64,000 nt of DNA, taken from contig NC_035437.2 of NCBI RefSeq assembly GCF_002127325.2, positions 159,261,097 to 159,325,096 of the forward strand. Direction: 5' to 3'. This stretch comes from Helianthus annuus. Its lineage: Eukaryota; Streptophyta; Magnoliopsida; Asterales; Asteraceae. The position numbers and the translations under genes are program-made. The notes under the pieces are model-generated. The model was not told the DNA's origin and ran no database searches. It was given only the letters and a program-made list of their open reading frames with translations. Every line of letters begins with the position of its first letter. Positions within the stretch are counted from its first letter, which is position 1. This document shows, in pieces, positions 33,036 to 45,445 of the stretch.

Positions 33036-35523
33036 TTAAATATAAATATACTTACGATGTCGTGTTATTTGTCGCAAATAGAAATACGTAGGTGGATAGC
33101 GGTGTGTGTCGTGTTCGGTTTAGACGTTTGTAATGAATAAATTTTGTAAGAATATTCGAAGTCGCGACGCTTGAAATAAATAAATATATTTGTGTTATAT
33201 ATCTTCCGACCACTAGAGTTTTGAAACACGATTTCCGCATTTTGGGCGTTTGAAATAAATACAAACATTATATATTTGTTTGTAAAAACATTCGGAAATA
33301 TCGATGTTTGAAATAACTATAAGCGTTATATTTATTTTAAGGAAGTATCGGTTTCGTAATCTTGAAATGTCGTAAAAATAAATATACATATAGTTATATT
33401 ATACAATAATCGGATTCTCGTTAGACGTTATTTAAATATGACACGTATCGCGTATCGGGTTTTTAACGAAAAACGGACAGAGTTTCCTCTGTTTTTTAGG
33501 ATAACCTCGACATCCAAAGTGTCGATATTTTAAATCAAACTCAATCAATAATTCAACGGAACCAACATATGTATAAAATTTCGCGTCAAAATATTAAAAC
33601 ATAAACTAGTATCTAATCGCATCGGTTCAAGCTCGGTCGCGTATCGAAATATGAAATCTATAACTATATAATTAGAAAATTCGGGTCGATTAAATTTTAC
33701 CGAATCTTCATGTCGTTTCGCCGAACCGCGTTGACCGACTTTGACCCGGTGTTGACTGTTGACAGCGGCTGACCCGAACCGTTGACCGAACCGAAATAAC
33801 CCGGAAATAATACCCGAATCCAAGTCGAACCAAAGCTCTCGAAACACCCAAATAAAACTTCAAATCTGATGTTGAACCGAACCGAGAACCCGAAACTTTG
33901 AACCGAAGATTGACTTGAGCGAAACTCCCGAACCAAAACAGAGCCTGAATCCGTAATTCTGACCCGAAATAAAACCCGAAACAAACTCAAAACTGCATAC
34001 CATTCGAACAACCTAGCGTAACTGAACCTGTCCTGAACTGAAACTATTGACCTGCGCCGTTGACCCGAACCTGAGACCCGTACCGTCTGACCCGCTTAAA
34101 CCAAAACTGAAATCACAACACCCGAATTATAACCCGAAACACTTACCGGACATCGTCATCTTCAAGATTCAGCTTGTCGAAGGAAGCAGGTCCGCCGCCG
34201 CTCACAGCGGCGCTGCCGTCGGCGCCTCGTCGTCCCTCACAACTCTCTCCCGTCTCACTCTTTCTCGATCTCTCTCTCTTTTTTCTGTTCTCGTCGCCTG
34301 GCACCACCCACCACAGTGCCACCTCCTGTGGTGGTGGTGGTGGTGTTATCGTCGTTCTAGTCTGCCATCACCATTGTCACCGGTTTGTTTTAGAGAGAGG
34401 GGGGTGGGGTGTCACCGGTAACCGAGCCGTCGCCGACCAGAGTTGCTCCGGTTGTCGGAGCTGAATCAAAGAGAGCAGAGAGGTGAAATGGGAGCTGGGG
34501 TGTGCCCGTGACGGCTGTAAGAGATAGGGGCTCGAGTTGTGGGGTGTTTGTCAGACTGTATAGCAGCGACAGTCGATCGGTAACACAACTCCGGTCACCG
34601 GAGCTCGAGAGACGAGAGGGACATGGGTGTCGGTTGAGATTGTTGGTACAAGGGTTTTCAAAAGCGTGGGAGGGACATCTCTGTAGTTGTGTGCGCAGAG
34701 ACAAGTATGAGGGTGTTTAGGGTTTTCTAATAGAAGTATGAAGGAAAAGAGGAGAGTGCAGATACTTGTGGTGTGCGTGTGTTTAGATCTGAGTTTTCAA
34801 AATGAATGGATAAGGTATCCCTACATATAAATACTTAGGGTTTTTAGTTAGTGGGCTTTGGGCTTTGGCCCAAAAGCCCATTAACGTGTATCTTGAGTGG
34901 CCCATTAGTGTTTTTAAAGCCCATTTTCGCTCCCGAGCTTCGTAAGTTGTCGTAATATAAAATTTTAGTGTCAAAACTCTAAATTTGCATCGGTTATCGT
35001 TATATGACGCATAATTTGTCAGTTACGTTATAATGCGTAAAAAATTGTTTCATTCGTCGTTTCTTGTTCGTTTTTCGGTCCGTTTCTAATTACGAATAGT
35101 AAAATTTGATAATGAAGTTAAATATATCATAATATATTAATATTGCGACCTAACCCGAGTCCGATGCTTCCATTTCGTTATTGATTGACGGTGTGTTCTG
35201 ATTTCTGCGTTTTTCGCTCTCGCTTGCGTTTTGTGCCGTTAGAAAGCGTGATAATTTTGTAAAACGAAATCCATAAATTTAAATTACACGTATAAACTTC
35301 GTATTTGTCAGCGTGGTCAGCATTTCGTATGGCGTCAGTTCGTTATCGTTTGACGCTCAGCAAGTTTCCCGAAAATTACCCTACGCGCACTGTAAAGTCA
35401 GACAGGCGTTCCTAGGCATTCCACGAGCCTAATTAAGTTAATACGTGTCTTAAACACTAGTTATTATCGCCTTAAACGTTTGTTAATCGCGTAATTAAAA
35501 GCAGTTAATTACCGGTTGTCACA
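31605..35523 (-). repeat. Left (3') LTR, 3919 bp
   Basis: Contains (TA)n at about 33002-33031, a stretch rich in ACCCGAAC-type words (33700-34140), a GC-rich CpG-dense segment (34170-34640) and a TATA-like box on the minus strand (34825-34833). Small frames inside are not coding. Confidence 0.9.
34825..34833 (-). promoter_or_regulatory. TATA-like box in the LTR
   Basis: The minus strand reads GTATTTATATGTAG, followed downstream by the GC-rich segment. The same box is present in copy B at about 47235. Confidence 0.4.
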
Positions 35524-35570
35524 TTCTCCCCCTGTTATAGAAATTTCGTCCTCGAAATTTAGGCTATGTT
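35524..35570 (-). promoter_or_regulatory. Polypurine tract region
   Basis: The minus strand reads TTTCGAGGACGAAATTTC, then CAGGGGGAGAATG, directly before the LTR. The first block also precedes the PPT of the Ty3 element at 10993. Confidence 0.8.
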
Positions 35571-38049
35571 ATCCCCTCAGAGTTGGGTCGTTTGCAGGTA
35601 AGACCGAACAATACCAAAGTGAATGACCGCGTAATCGAATCAAGACTTATTCAGATTACGTGAATGTAAGGACATTTTGCATCAATAAGAACCCATTGGT
35701 TCAACTGAGTTTGTTCTAGAAATCGGTATCAAGTGAACGAGTCGTAGTGATACTATCACCAATGTGAGTAGGTTTACAAGGTTCAACAAAAGAGGAAATT
35801 CAACCAGTGGAATTCCAAATGAACGTTCACTAACTGCAAATCAATTTTTGAAACAATAGAATTTACTACCAACGGAATCTAGCGTTGGTTGTTGCATAAG
35901 TGAAACTCGAATTCAACAAACTCAAATAAGTAGAATCATAAAAATGAGTTATCAACTCTCGAACCATTAAATGAATAAAATCAACGTGTTGCAAGGATAC
36001 ACTGAAATGGAATACAACCGAACCTGGTGTATCATCGTCTTAATACATAGTTGCATTAAGACTATTTAAATGATTAGCAAAGCAAAGAGCGTACGTAGTT
36101 TTGCATGAAATGATCGATCATGATTAGCGCAAGCTACAAGTTTATACCGACGCCACAAGGTGTCGTAGTGGATGAAACAATTCAATAATAGCGGTGATCG
36201 AACAAGTATCACCTGTGTTTTGCATTAAACACTCGATCATGATTAGCCCAAGCTACAAGTTTATACCGACACCACAAGGCGTCATAGTGAATGAAATAAT
36301 TATATAATAGCGGTGACCGAACATGTATCACCGTGTTTTGAAATCAGATGAAAGGCTCAACAAAGTAAATCTGAATTGTTGTTTCAAACAAATCTGATAG
36401 GATTTTCAATTGATAATGAAACGAATAAATAATGTTTTTCGATCGAAGATGAAAGAGCACTAAATATCGCAAAACGTTCGATCGATGATGAATGATCCGT
36501 TAAGAGGTACACCGGAATATGACATAAATTTGTGTACCATTATCTTAACACATGATTGTGTTAAGATTGCTTTAATATGATAAACCAACAAAGCGGATTT
36601 AATATCAATAAACAAATAAATAAATAATTAAATCCGTACATGAGGTGAGCAACAAGATTAGCGCAAGCTTCAGACTTGTGAAAAAACGCCACCACAAGGT
36701 GATCGTTATCAAAGAAACAATTCAACGAAGTCGAAAACCAGACAAGCATGTTATGGTTCAAAGCAAATGAAGTGCTTGTTGGGATTATTTCGAATATGAT
36801 GGCCTCAATCCATCATATTAGACCTTGAATTGAATATATATCATGAGCAAGTTCAAACAATTGAACTTGGTTTAGTCACATTTCAACAATGAATGCACGT
36901 ATCGATACGAAATTTCAACATGGTTACAACGAAAAACCATGTATGTAGCTTGAAAAGGAAAAGAGATCCAACAAGTTTCATTGACTCGATATCAAGGAGT
37001 CAACGCTTTACAACAATGCAATCGTCCAAATCACAATGCAATAATCAACATAGAGAAACAATATTGAACGTTGATAAAGCAACAATTTCGAGTGAAGTCA
37101 CATGCGTAACAAACGCATGTGTAACATATGAATTGGTCAAGAATGAAGCAAATGAGTATTCGCTATTATGAAAGAAAATTTTAGTGATGCAATGATCACT
37201 AGGGGGAGTAGAAATACGAAAATCTACTCACTATATGCAAAAGTCGAAATTTCAACAAAAGAAATATAAGGACTTTACCTGGAATTTCGTGTGATAACCG
37301 GTTGTTAGATGACATTACCATGGAATGTCGAACATAGCATATTCGCCATTAATGAATTAGGGGGAATGCAAAGACACGTGACTTCTTGTGCAGCACCAAT
37401 AGTTGCGAGTCTCTTTAGACTAAGTATCGATCGGTGTGAAATCTTGTTTAAACGTACCTCAGCGTGAATCATGTCGCTTGTATGATCGCGTGGCTATTTG
37501 CCGCATTTCGAGCAGTAATTGTCTCGCTGACAGAGTTAGCATCATTGTTGTCGTGCCCAAGTGTGTTTTCCAAAGGCATTACCTCGAAAGTCGTGTGTGA
37601 TGTACTTCGACATCCACTGACGTGTAGTTTAAGATTCACGTATAGTTACGCAATAGCGTTTCATTCCACGTAGATTACTTGCTCGAGTAAGTAAGATAGC
37701 ATAGACGGCTTAATATAATGGCGTTTGCCCAAGTTGTTAGTCACGGTTTCTAAGTGAGGACCTCTAATGAGTTTCGACATAAGCTTTCCAAAGGTCCTAA
37801 ATGCATGTTATACAAAACTCTCAAAGTTTTGATTTTTGTGTGTAATTGTTTCGTGTAACATGTATCAACACAACACATGTGTATGTTTAAAACCAAAATT
37901 GTTGACTCTTTGTTTTCGGCAACGGTTGGAACCCATATTCGAGTCTTAGGCATTCTGTATGTGTTCAAGTCTTAATGTTCTAAGTCCCCAGAAGAAAGTG
38001 AGGTTAAAGCCTAGGTATCTCTACAGAAACCTAATTCGCTGAAACCTAT
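35571..38049 (-). other. Non-coding interior of the LARD-like element
   Basis: About 2.5 kb with stops in every frame. It holds a 118-bp tandem duplication (36115-36232 and 36233-36345) and a third diverged piece near 36650-36710, all containing GATTAGCSCAAGCTACAAG-like sequence. Confidence 0.7.
36115..36345. repeat. 118-bp tandem duplication in the interior
   Basis: Two units beginning CGATCATGATTAGC, about 90% identical, each with CACAAGGYGTC and AATAGCGGTGA. Confidence 0.8.
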
Positions 38050-38062
38050 AGCTCTGATACCA
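38050..38062 (-). promoter_or_regulatory. Primer binding site, initiator tRNA-Met
   Basis: GCTCTGATACCAA on the plus strand is the complement of TTGGTATCAGAGC, three bases from the LTR end. It fixes the element on the minus strand. Confidence 0.9.
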
Positions 38063-38065
38063 ATC

Positions 38066-39459
38066 TGTCACACCCCGAATTTATCAGAGCTGGCGTGACT
38101 GGACCGGTATCTTCATTGCACAGCGGAAGCAAAAAGCTAAGACTTCTAGAAAATGAACGTCGCTAAGTACTCGAATTCCCATGGGTTCTCCTATTCCAAC
38201 CGTGGTTTGAAAATGCAACCTGAGAAAGAACATGCGAAAAAGTCAACATAAAGTTGAGCGAGTTCATAGTTTGTTTTGAAAAGATTTAAAATAAATCTTT
38301 TTGTTTACCGGTTTAAAATTTGTTGAGAAAATATAGAAAAGAAAAACATTTTCTCGGCATGATATATGAAAGTTGTGAGTCTAGCCCACGAAAGTCTTTG
38401 TAAGTAGGACTAACGCGTCCTCTTATTTGTACATAAGTTGAGAGCGTTGTCAAAGTTTGTAAATACATGTATTATGAGTTTGCGTCAAATGTATATTACA
38501 AACATTTGAAAGTTTTAGTGTTGTAAGTTGGTATGAAAAGCGTCTATGAACATGTGGATCATTAATGTTTCGCGAGGACATTAATATATGCGACGACATA
38601 GGAGGTACTCAACCCGCGTAGGCAATTTTTAGTGTCGAATAACCTCGACTGGGACACAACAGCACTCTAAGTGGTCACCCATGGACCGTGAGTGGGGCTC
38701 GCCCGTACCCATTAGATCTAACCTTTGTTCCTTGGTCCTCAAAAGGATTAATGGCACCTCAGTTACAGCCTATGCTCACATAATCTAAGAGTTCATTCCA
38801 TAACTTAATCATACCTAAGTTTGACATGTATTTTCCCCCGAAAGTTGTAAACCGAAACGTTGAAAGAAAAAGGGGGACATGGTCTCACTGAGTTGTCTCG
38901 TTTTTCGTACGCAGGCTAACCCAGTCCCGTTGTTGTAACTAGGACATTCTCGTCACTAGTCATGAAAATCATGCATGTTTTGTAGAACCGGTATGTTTAG
39001 TATAAATCGTTCGTAAACCATTCAAGTTCGTTGAAAATCATTTGCAACATGGTTTATAAATATGTGTTTTCGTTCATCGAAATATTGTTTGCTTTTGCAA
39101 AAACTTGCATGTCTTTCCACCCCCGAAAACATTTATAAAAATGTAAAACCGTAAAAAGTGGGGGTTATGAACTCACCTGGACTTCCATGTGCAATGTTAG
39201 CCTAGCGTGATTCCGTGATGTCATTCCAAAAATGTGAACTCGCTAGCGTGCAACTAAGGCATTCCTAATCAAGGAATAATTATAAGTTTCTAAGAAAATA
39301 GCGTAGTTAAACTACGTGTCCGAGCTCTGCCGAGTCGTTAACTAAATGACTTTAAGGTAGTGTTAACTTGACTTAGAATAACCAATCTATGGTTATTTGA
39401 TCCCGTTTATAATCGAGATAAAACTAAGTCTCGGAAATGACTTAGTTTTCGAGTGATTT
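38066..39459 (-). repeat. Truncated right (5') LTR
   Basis: Aligns with 31605-32998 at an offset of 6461, with one difference (T at 32095, G at 38556). It ends at ATTT, shared with the start of the duplicated sequence (27055-27058). Confidence 0.9.
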
Positions 39460-42400
39460 TCTAAATACATCAACAGTGTCACGAGAAGGCACGTATCTTG
39501 ATCCAAATTTTTTTTTTCAATTGCAATGATACAAGATGTTTTTTCATTGATATCACTCATAACATGTAAGCTAATGAGTTTAATTTTGTAGATGACTAAA
39601 CTATGTGATTTCCATGCCGTCTTCCTTACGATGTGCTGGAGGCTATGGGTAAACAAAAACGAGAAAGGTCTCTCAGAACAGGAACGTTTCGGTTGTCAAC
39701 TTGGTGGAGGATATCAAAGATAATACTTTTTGGTTGATGAGGACTAGAGCCAAGAGAAAGCTTCTGACCTGGGACAATTAGAAACAATTTGTTTGTTTTT
39801 TGTGTTGCTTTCTGTTTTCATTTGTATGTGCTGCTCCTTGCTAAGGTTCAGCTTTTTGTTTGGCAATAAAGTTCCGTTTTGTTGGTAAAAAAAAAAACAA
39901 CTCAACTAGGTGATGAAGATGATGAATTCCATTAAGATATTGCTTTCTCATATGATATTGGTGAGATTTTATATGATGTTTTGTTTTCACCGATTTGTTG
40001 GAAGAGGATTTGTGGTTATGCATAACTTTCCAAACAAAGATCATTTATGTTTGATTAAATTATGCCTCATATATTGTTTATCTTTGAAGCTGGAAGCATA
40101 TTGTTTATCTATAAATGATGACAATCTTATCCTTGAAGGCTTGATAATGTTAAACTTAATTTGTTGTCTGATGATGTAATTATGGAACCCTTATGGCAAA
40201 CTTTGAACCTTAATATTATTACTCTTTTATCTCATGACGCGATTTGGCTCTTTTCTAAGATGGATCAAATAGGATAAAAGTGGCTCAAAGTGTTTTTTAG
40301 TGGGTTGATTTGGGTACTTATAAATGGGTCGACTTGGGTCATGTTAATCTTTTCAAATGTGTCAAATAAAAAGGTGTTCACTTAAGTAATGTTTGTTTTC
40401 TCAAACAGGTGGCACCTTATGTGAACTCATTTGATGAGTTAGCATATACAGGTAAATGTAAATAAAAACTTTTGTCATTACGACGCTAAAAAACCCGTCT
40501 CAGCGGACGGATACAATACTTTATACTTTTGTTCCTGCTCGCAAATGGAATACTACATCACATGGCACGTTTTTTTTGTTGAAGCTAGCCTAGAATTTGG
40601 ACTATGTTTGTTGTGTCCTTTATTATTATAGATAAGGGATCAAGGGCTTTTGGTAATTAAGGTGATTTTGATGGTTTTCAAAAAACCTGCTAGCCATAAT
40701 TTGCTTGAAATTCATCCTTCACCTGGTAATTAGAAAAGCTCAAGAGGGCTTTTTTTAGATCACAATTTTCAAACAAACTGGTCTTATTTTTTAAAGGTAC
40801 TTTAAGGAGTGTCGAATTTTTAATTTGTTCCAAAGAACCATGATTCACATTAGTTTTTATTACAAAAATGTTGGGGTTTCACACATATAGTTGATTTTGG
40901 TGTGAATGGTGAAATCTACATATCTTAAGAACAACTTTTAACATGGAACAATGTTAAGATCAACTATATGTGTGAAAGAAAGCACACTGATAGGGTTGAA
41001 TGGCATGCATAAAGCCATACAGGTTGATTTTTTTTATACGAACAGGTCTATATGAATTGACCCATACAGCAGGCCATGAGATGATACAGGTCGTATGAAC
41101 CAGGAGGCATTTACAATACGGGTCAAATGAGTTTAACAAAATAAATAAAGGCATAAGGTAAACTTTTCATTAACTTTTAAGAAGTAAACTAGGAAACATA
41201 CGACAGACCCTGAGATGATCCTGTAATTAACTTTCAATGTTTCGGTATTAGTTTTATTTTCTATGGATTTGTGGTTATAAATTGTTGACGTTATTTTTCT
41301 TTTTACAAATTATAGAATGGTTTTTGTGTGTAAAATTGTTTAAATTTGTGTACACTTAATATTGATTAGCTTTGTTTACTACGTTGTTCAACGTAACCCG
41401 TCCACCGGACGGGTATTAAACTAGTTTTTCATTGGTCCTCTCCTCCCTCTCTCTTCGATGAATCCCCACCGATTTCCTCCCTCTCTCTACCTCACCGCCA
41501 TCAAGGCGGCACCTCCCCTAATCGGCAACAGGGGTCCCCGAAGAAAGTCCCCGCAGGTGCCCCCCACACCCTTACTCTTTTTACTCACCAGTACCAATTA
41601 ATTAAGTTTAAACCAATATAAGAATGGACCAACAGAGACCCTTTTTTCTACTCGACTATATATGCCCAAATTTTTTGACGGCTTGTTTAATATCCTGCCA
41701 TTACAAGACGTCGAAATACTATTAAAACAAAATAGATTTTATTTTCCATTTATAGTGGTTGTGGTTTATAAAATTCGTTACAGTGCTTTAAATGTTATGG
41801 TTCTGGATCAACAATATCCACCTACCATAGTCGGTTAGTTATTGGTCGTTGTCAATTTAATAAAATAAACGAGTTTAAAGAAAACTTTTTATGTATACTA
41901 GGGGGAATACCCGTGCAATGCACGACATGCATAATAGTTATTGATTTTTTCTGAAACGACAGTGGGAAGGGTTGTAACTAACATAACAGTTATTGTCTTT
42001 ATTTTGCCTTTTGAGACCACGCTATAATTGTAACTAACATGTTAACAACTTATTTATATCAAACAAAGTAAAATCACGTAATAATTGTTGAGATATAATA
42101 ACCCAAAAGGCACCCATTGACTCAAGTGTTGTGACATTGCACCATAGCTTCCACATGGATTTTCATTTAGCAAGCAATGCATTTATCCATTCAAAGGATT
42201 TTGGGCACTCCATAACGAAAACCAGATATCAACTGGCCCACTGTACTTGCGAATTATGTTAGTACTTACCTGAGAAAACACAAAATTGCATTGACAGTTG
42301 AAAAGTCAAACATAAGAAAACACATGTTGCGGCCTCCCACAAAATGATCTCAAAAGAAATGTAGGTATCACGTTACTTAGCCAAAAGGGAAAAAAGGAAG

Positions 42401-43133
42401 CAAAATCTACATTAAAGCTGGATGAAATCATGAAGATATTCTAAACTTTTTAAAATTAAAGGCATCTGAAGTTAACGCCATTTTTGAAGAACAAAGACAT
42501 AAAAAAAATGAAAAACAAAGATATACCAGCTCCCAGGCTTCAAGTTCTTGTTAAGTATCAAGCATGAACCTTCTGATAAAAGAAAAGAAGAGCAGTTCTT
42601 TCCACATTTTTAGTCTCGGTTTTCATAACGCACACACGTCACATATACGTAAGTCAAAGACCTATATAAAGAGGCATGCTAAAACTTTATCAAACCATGG
42701 ATCGTAATTTGTTCTGTCGGTATAACTCTTGTGCCAAAAAAAAAGGGAAAAGATGTCTTCCAAAATAAAAAAAACATGAAACGTAAATGGAAAAAACGCA
42801 GTAGCTCTCGCACGCCTCCTTGTCTTATTGGCTAACACATGGACCGAACTTTAGTTAACGCATGGCACTATCATCCCCAATCCCATCACCGGTCGACTGC
42901 CTGCAGTGAATTAACAAAAGTAAGACCGTTAAAAAGTGGTAGGTTTTGCATTTTTTATCTAATGTATGCAGCCTAGCTAGGAATAAAGTCAATTGAAACT
43001 GTTAAATGGACTTTGGTAGTTTCTTTGGAATAAAGGGGATTTAAATGTTAAATGGCATCTGAAATTTAATGAGTTACTGCTAACACTATAAAAGTGATAT
43101 CTAAATGTGTATGTTTGTGTCCAAACGGTGTAC

Positions 43134-43196
43134 CTTTCACGTGGATCATCGTCAACGTTTTCTTCTGAATCCGAACCCGAATTTGTATAAGTAGTC
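43134..43196 (-). pseudogene. Captured exon, unknown gene (copy B)
   Basis: Identical to 30733-30795, with the same acceptor and donor. Confidence 0.35.
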
Positions 43197-43573
43197 CTGC
43201 GAAGGAAAGAACGGGAACTTTTCTTGACAATTAAAAAAAGCTATAAGGTTGCTTAAAAAAGCTAGGTTTGTTGGTTCATGGCCCCGATTAGCCCAACATA
43301 TTTGTCTTTCATGGGGCCCTTCCTTTGAGGTCGTTTTAGACATTCATAACTAACTTATGTACATTTTAATGTAAAAAAAAAAAGAAACAAAATCATAAAT
43401 TATAATGCTGCACATACCTAACAAAACCTTTTGTAAATGTAATGCATATTGTGTGGTTTAAATATCATCAGTACGATTCTTATTGAAGTCAAAATCAATG
43501 ATAAACGGAGATATACCTTACGGTCGTTTCAACGTGCTTAACTGGTGTATCATGAATTATAATGCTGCACATA

Positions 43574-44006
43574 CCTAAAGACACAATACTTTGCATAGAA
43601 TTAATGTTTACGTTATCAAATGTATCATGATACGCAAGAAGTCTTTGTTCAGCCCAACCCAATATCGAAGTCAACGTAGAACTCAATATTTTAGCGTATG
43701 TCGATCCTTTGTCGTTTTCACATCTTTCGCAACTTCTACCAACTGACAATCAGCAGCGTAAAGCAGATCATTATCCGTTTGTCCGGTTGCAACAAACCGA
43801 TTAAACAAAAACCCATGAAAAACATATGTTATGAAGCATTTGATTAATTCCAAAAATACCCCACGTTTTCTTAATAAGTTCCATAACCTCATCTACTTCG
43901 TCGATAATTGATGACTCATCATTGGCATCAAAGCAAGTTTCTAGAAGGATCTCGTAAAGTCGGAGATTTAACGGGAACCCGTCTGCCCAATGGCATGAGT
44001 CGGTTG
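43574..44006 (-). pseudogene. UNC-13-like (DUF810) fragment, 3' part (copy B)
   Basis: Identical to the copy A fragment, including both frameshifts. Its upstream half resumes at 47934 beyond the solo LTR; the codons meet in frame at the target GGTTG (ANRST, then DSCHWADG). Confidence 0.8.
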
Positions 44007-45400
44007 TGTCACACCCCGAATTTATCAGAGCTGGCGTGACTGGACCGGTATCTTCATTGCACAGCGGAAGCAAAAAGCTAAGACTTCTAGAAAATGAACG
44101 TCGCTAAGTACTCGAATTCCCATGGGTTCTCCTATTCCAACCGTGGTTTGAAAATGCAACCTGAGAAAGAACATGCGAAAAAGTCAACATAAAGTTGAGC
44201 GAGTTCATAGTTTGTTTTGAAAAGATTTAAAATAAATCTTTTTGTTTACCGGTTTAAAATTTGTTGAGAAAATATAGAAAAGAAAAACATTTTCTCGGCA
44301 TGATATATGAAAGTTGTGAGTCTAGCCCACGAAAGTCTTTGTAAGTAGGACTAACGCGTCCTCTTATTTGTACATAAGTTGAGAGCGTTGTCAAAGTTTG
44401 TAAATACATGTATTATGAGTTTGCGTCAAATGTATATTACAAACATTTGAAAGTTTTAGTGTTGTAAGTTGGTATGAAAAGCGTCTATGAACATGTTGAT
44501 CATTAATGTTTCGCGAGGACATTAATATATGCGACGACATAGGAGGTACTCAACCCGCGTAGGCAATTTTTAGTGTCGAATAACCTCGACTGGGACACAA
44601 CAGCACTCTAAGTGGTCACCCATGGACCGTGAGTGGGGCTCGCCCGTACCCATTAGATCTAACCTTTGTTCCTTGGTCCTCAAAAGGATTAATGGCACCT
44701 CAGTTACAGCCTATGCTCACATAATCTAAGAGTTCATTCCATAACTTAATCATACCTAAGTTTGACATGTATTTTCCCCCGAAAGTTGTAAACCGAAACG
44801 TTGAAAGAAAAAGGGGGACATGGTCTCACTGAGTTGTCTCGTTTTTCGTACGCAGGCTAACCCAGTCCCGTTGTTGTAACTAGGACATTCTCGTCACTAG
44901 TCATGAAAATCATGCATGTTTTGTAGAACCGGTATGTTTAGTATAAATCGTTCGTAAACCATTCAAGTTCGTTGAAAATCATTTGCAACATGGTTTATAA
45001 ATATGTGTTTTCGTTCATCGAAATATTGTTTGCTTTTGCAAAAACTTGCATGTCTTTCCACCCCCGAAAACATTTATAAAAATGTAAAACCGTAAAAAGT
45101 GGGGGTTATGAACTCACCTGGACTTCCATGTGCAATGTTAGCCTAGCGTGATTCCGTGATGTCATTCCAAAAATGTGAACTCGCTAGCGTGCAACTAAGG
45201 CATTCCTAATCAAGGAATAATTATAAGTTTCTAAGAAAATAGCGTAGTTAAACTACGTGTCCGAGCTCTGCCGAGTCGTTAACTAAATGACTTTAAGGTA
45301 GTGTTAACTTGACTTAGAATAACCAATCTATGGTTATTTGATCCCGTTTATAATCGAGATAAAACTAAGTCTCGGAAATGACTTAGTTTTCGAGTGATTT

Positions 45401-45445
<45 letters not shown>

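Larger units (their letters stand above)
27055..35523. repeat. Tandem duplication, copy A
   Basis: Matches 39456-47933 almost base for base. Differences found: one A in a poly-A run near 30970, about 8 bp in a (TA)n at 33002, and T/C at 34634 versus 47044. It includes Helitron ends, exon debris, the UNC-13 fragment and the left LTR. Confidence 0.95.
31605..39459 (-). mobile_element. Non-coding LTR retrotransposon (LARD-like), right LTR truncated
   Basis: Minus-strand element: PBS at 38050-38062 beside the right (5') LTR, PPT at 35524-35570 beside the left (3') LTR. LTRs read TGTGACAACC...GGGGTGTGACA. The left LTR is full length (3919 bp); the right LTR is cut after 1394 bp, where the second copy of the 27055 sequence begins. 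The interior (35524-38065) has no gag or pol in any frame, so the element must depend on another element's proteins. Left and right LTRs differ by one base in the shared 1394 bp. The left target half GGTTG is at 31600-31604. Confidence 0.85.

Noticed and set aside
34047..34704. Open frames of 96-124 codons on both strands, repeated at 46457-47114
   Set aside because: They lie inside LTR copies in a GC-rich segment, overlap on opposite strands and match no family; their repetition is only that of the LTR.
36893..37171. 92-codon frame within the LARD interior
   Set aside because: No similarity to gag or any family and lysine/threonine-rich in AT-rich DNA; chance frame.
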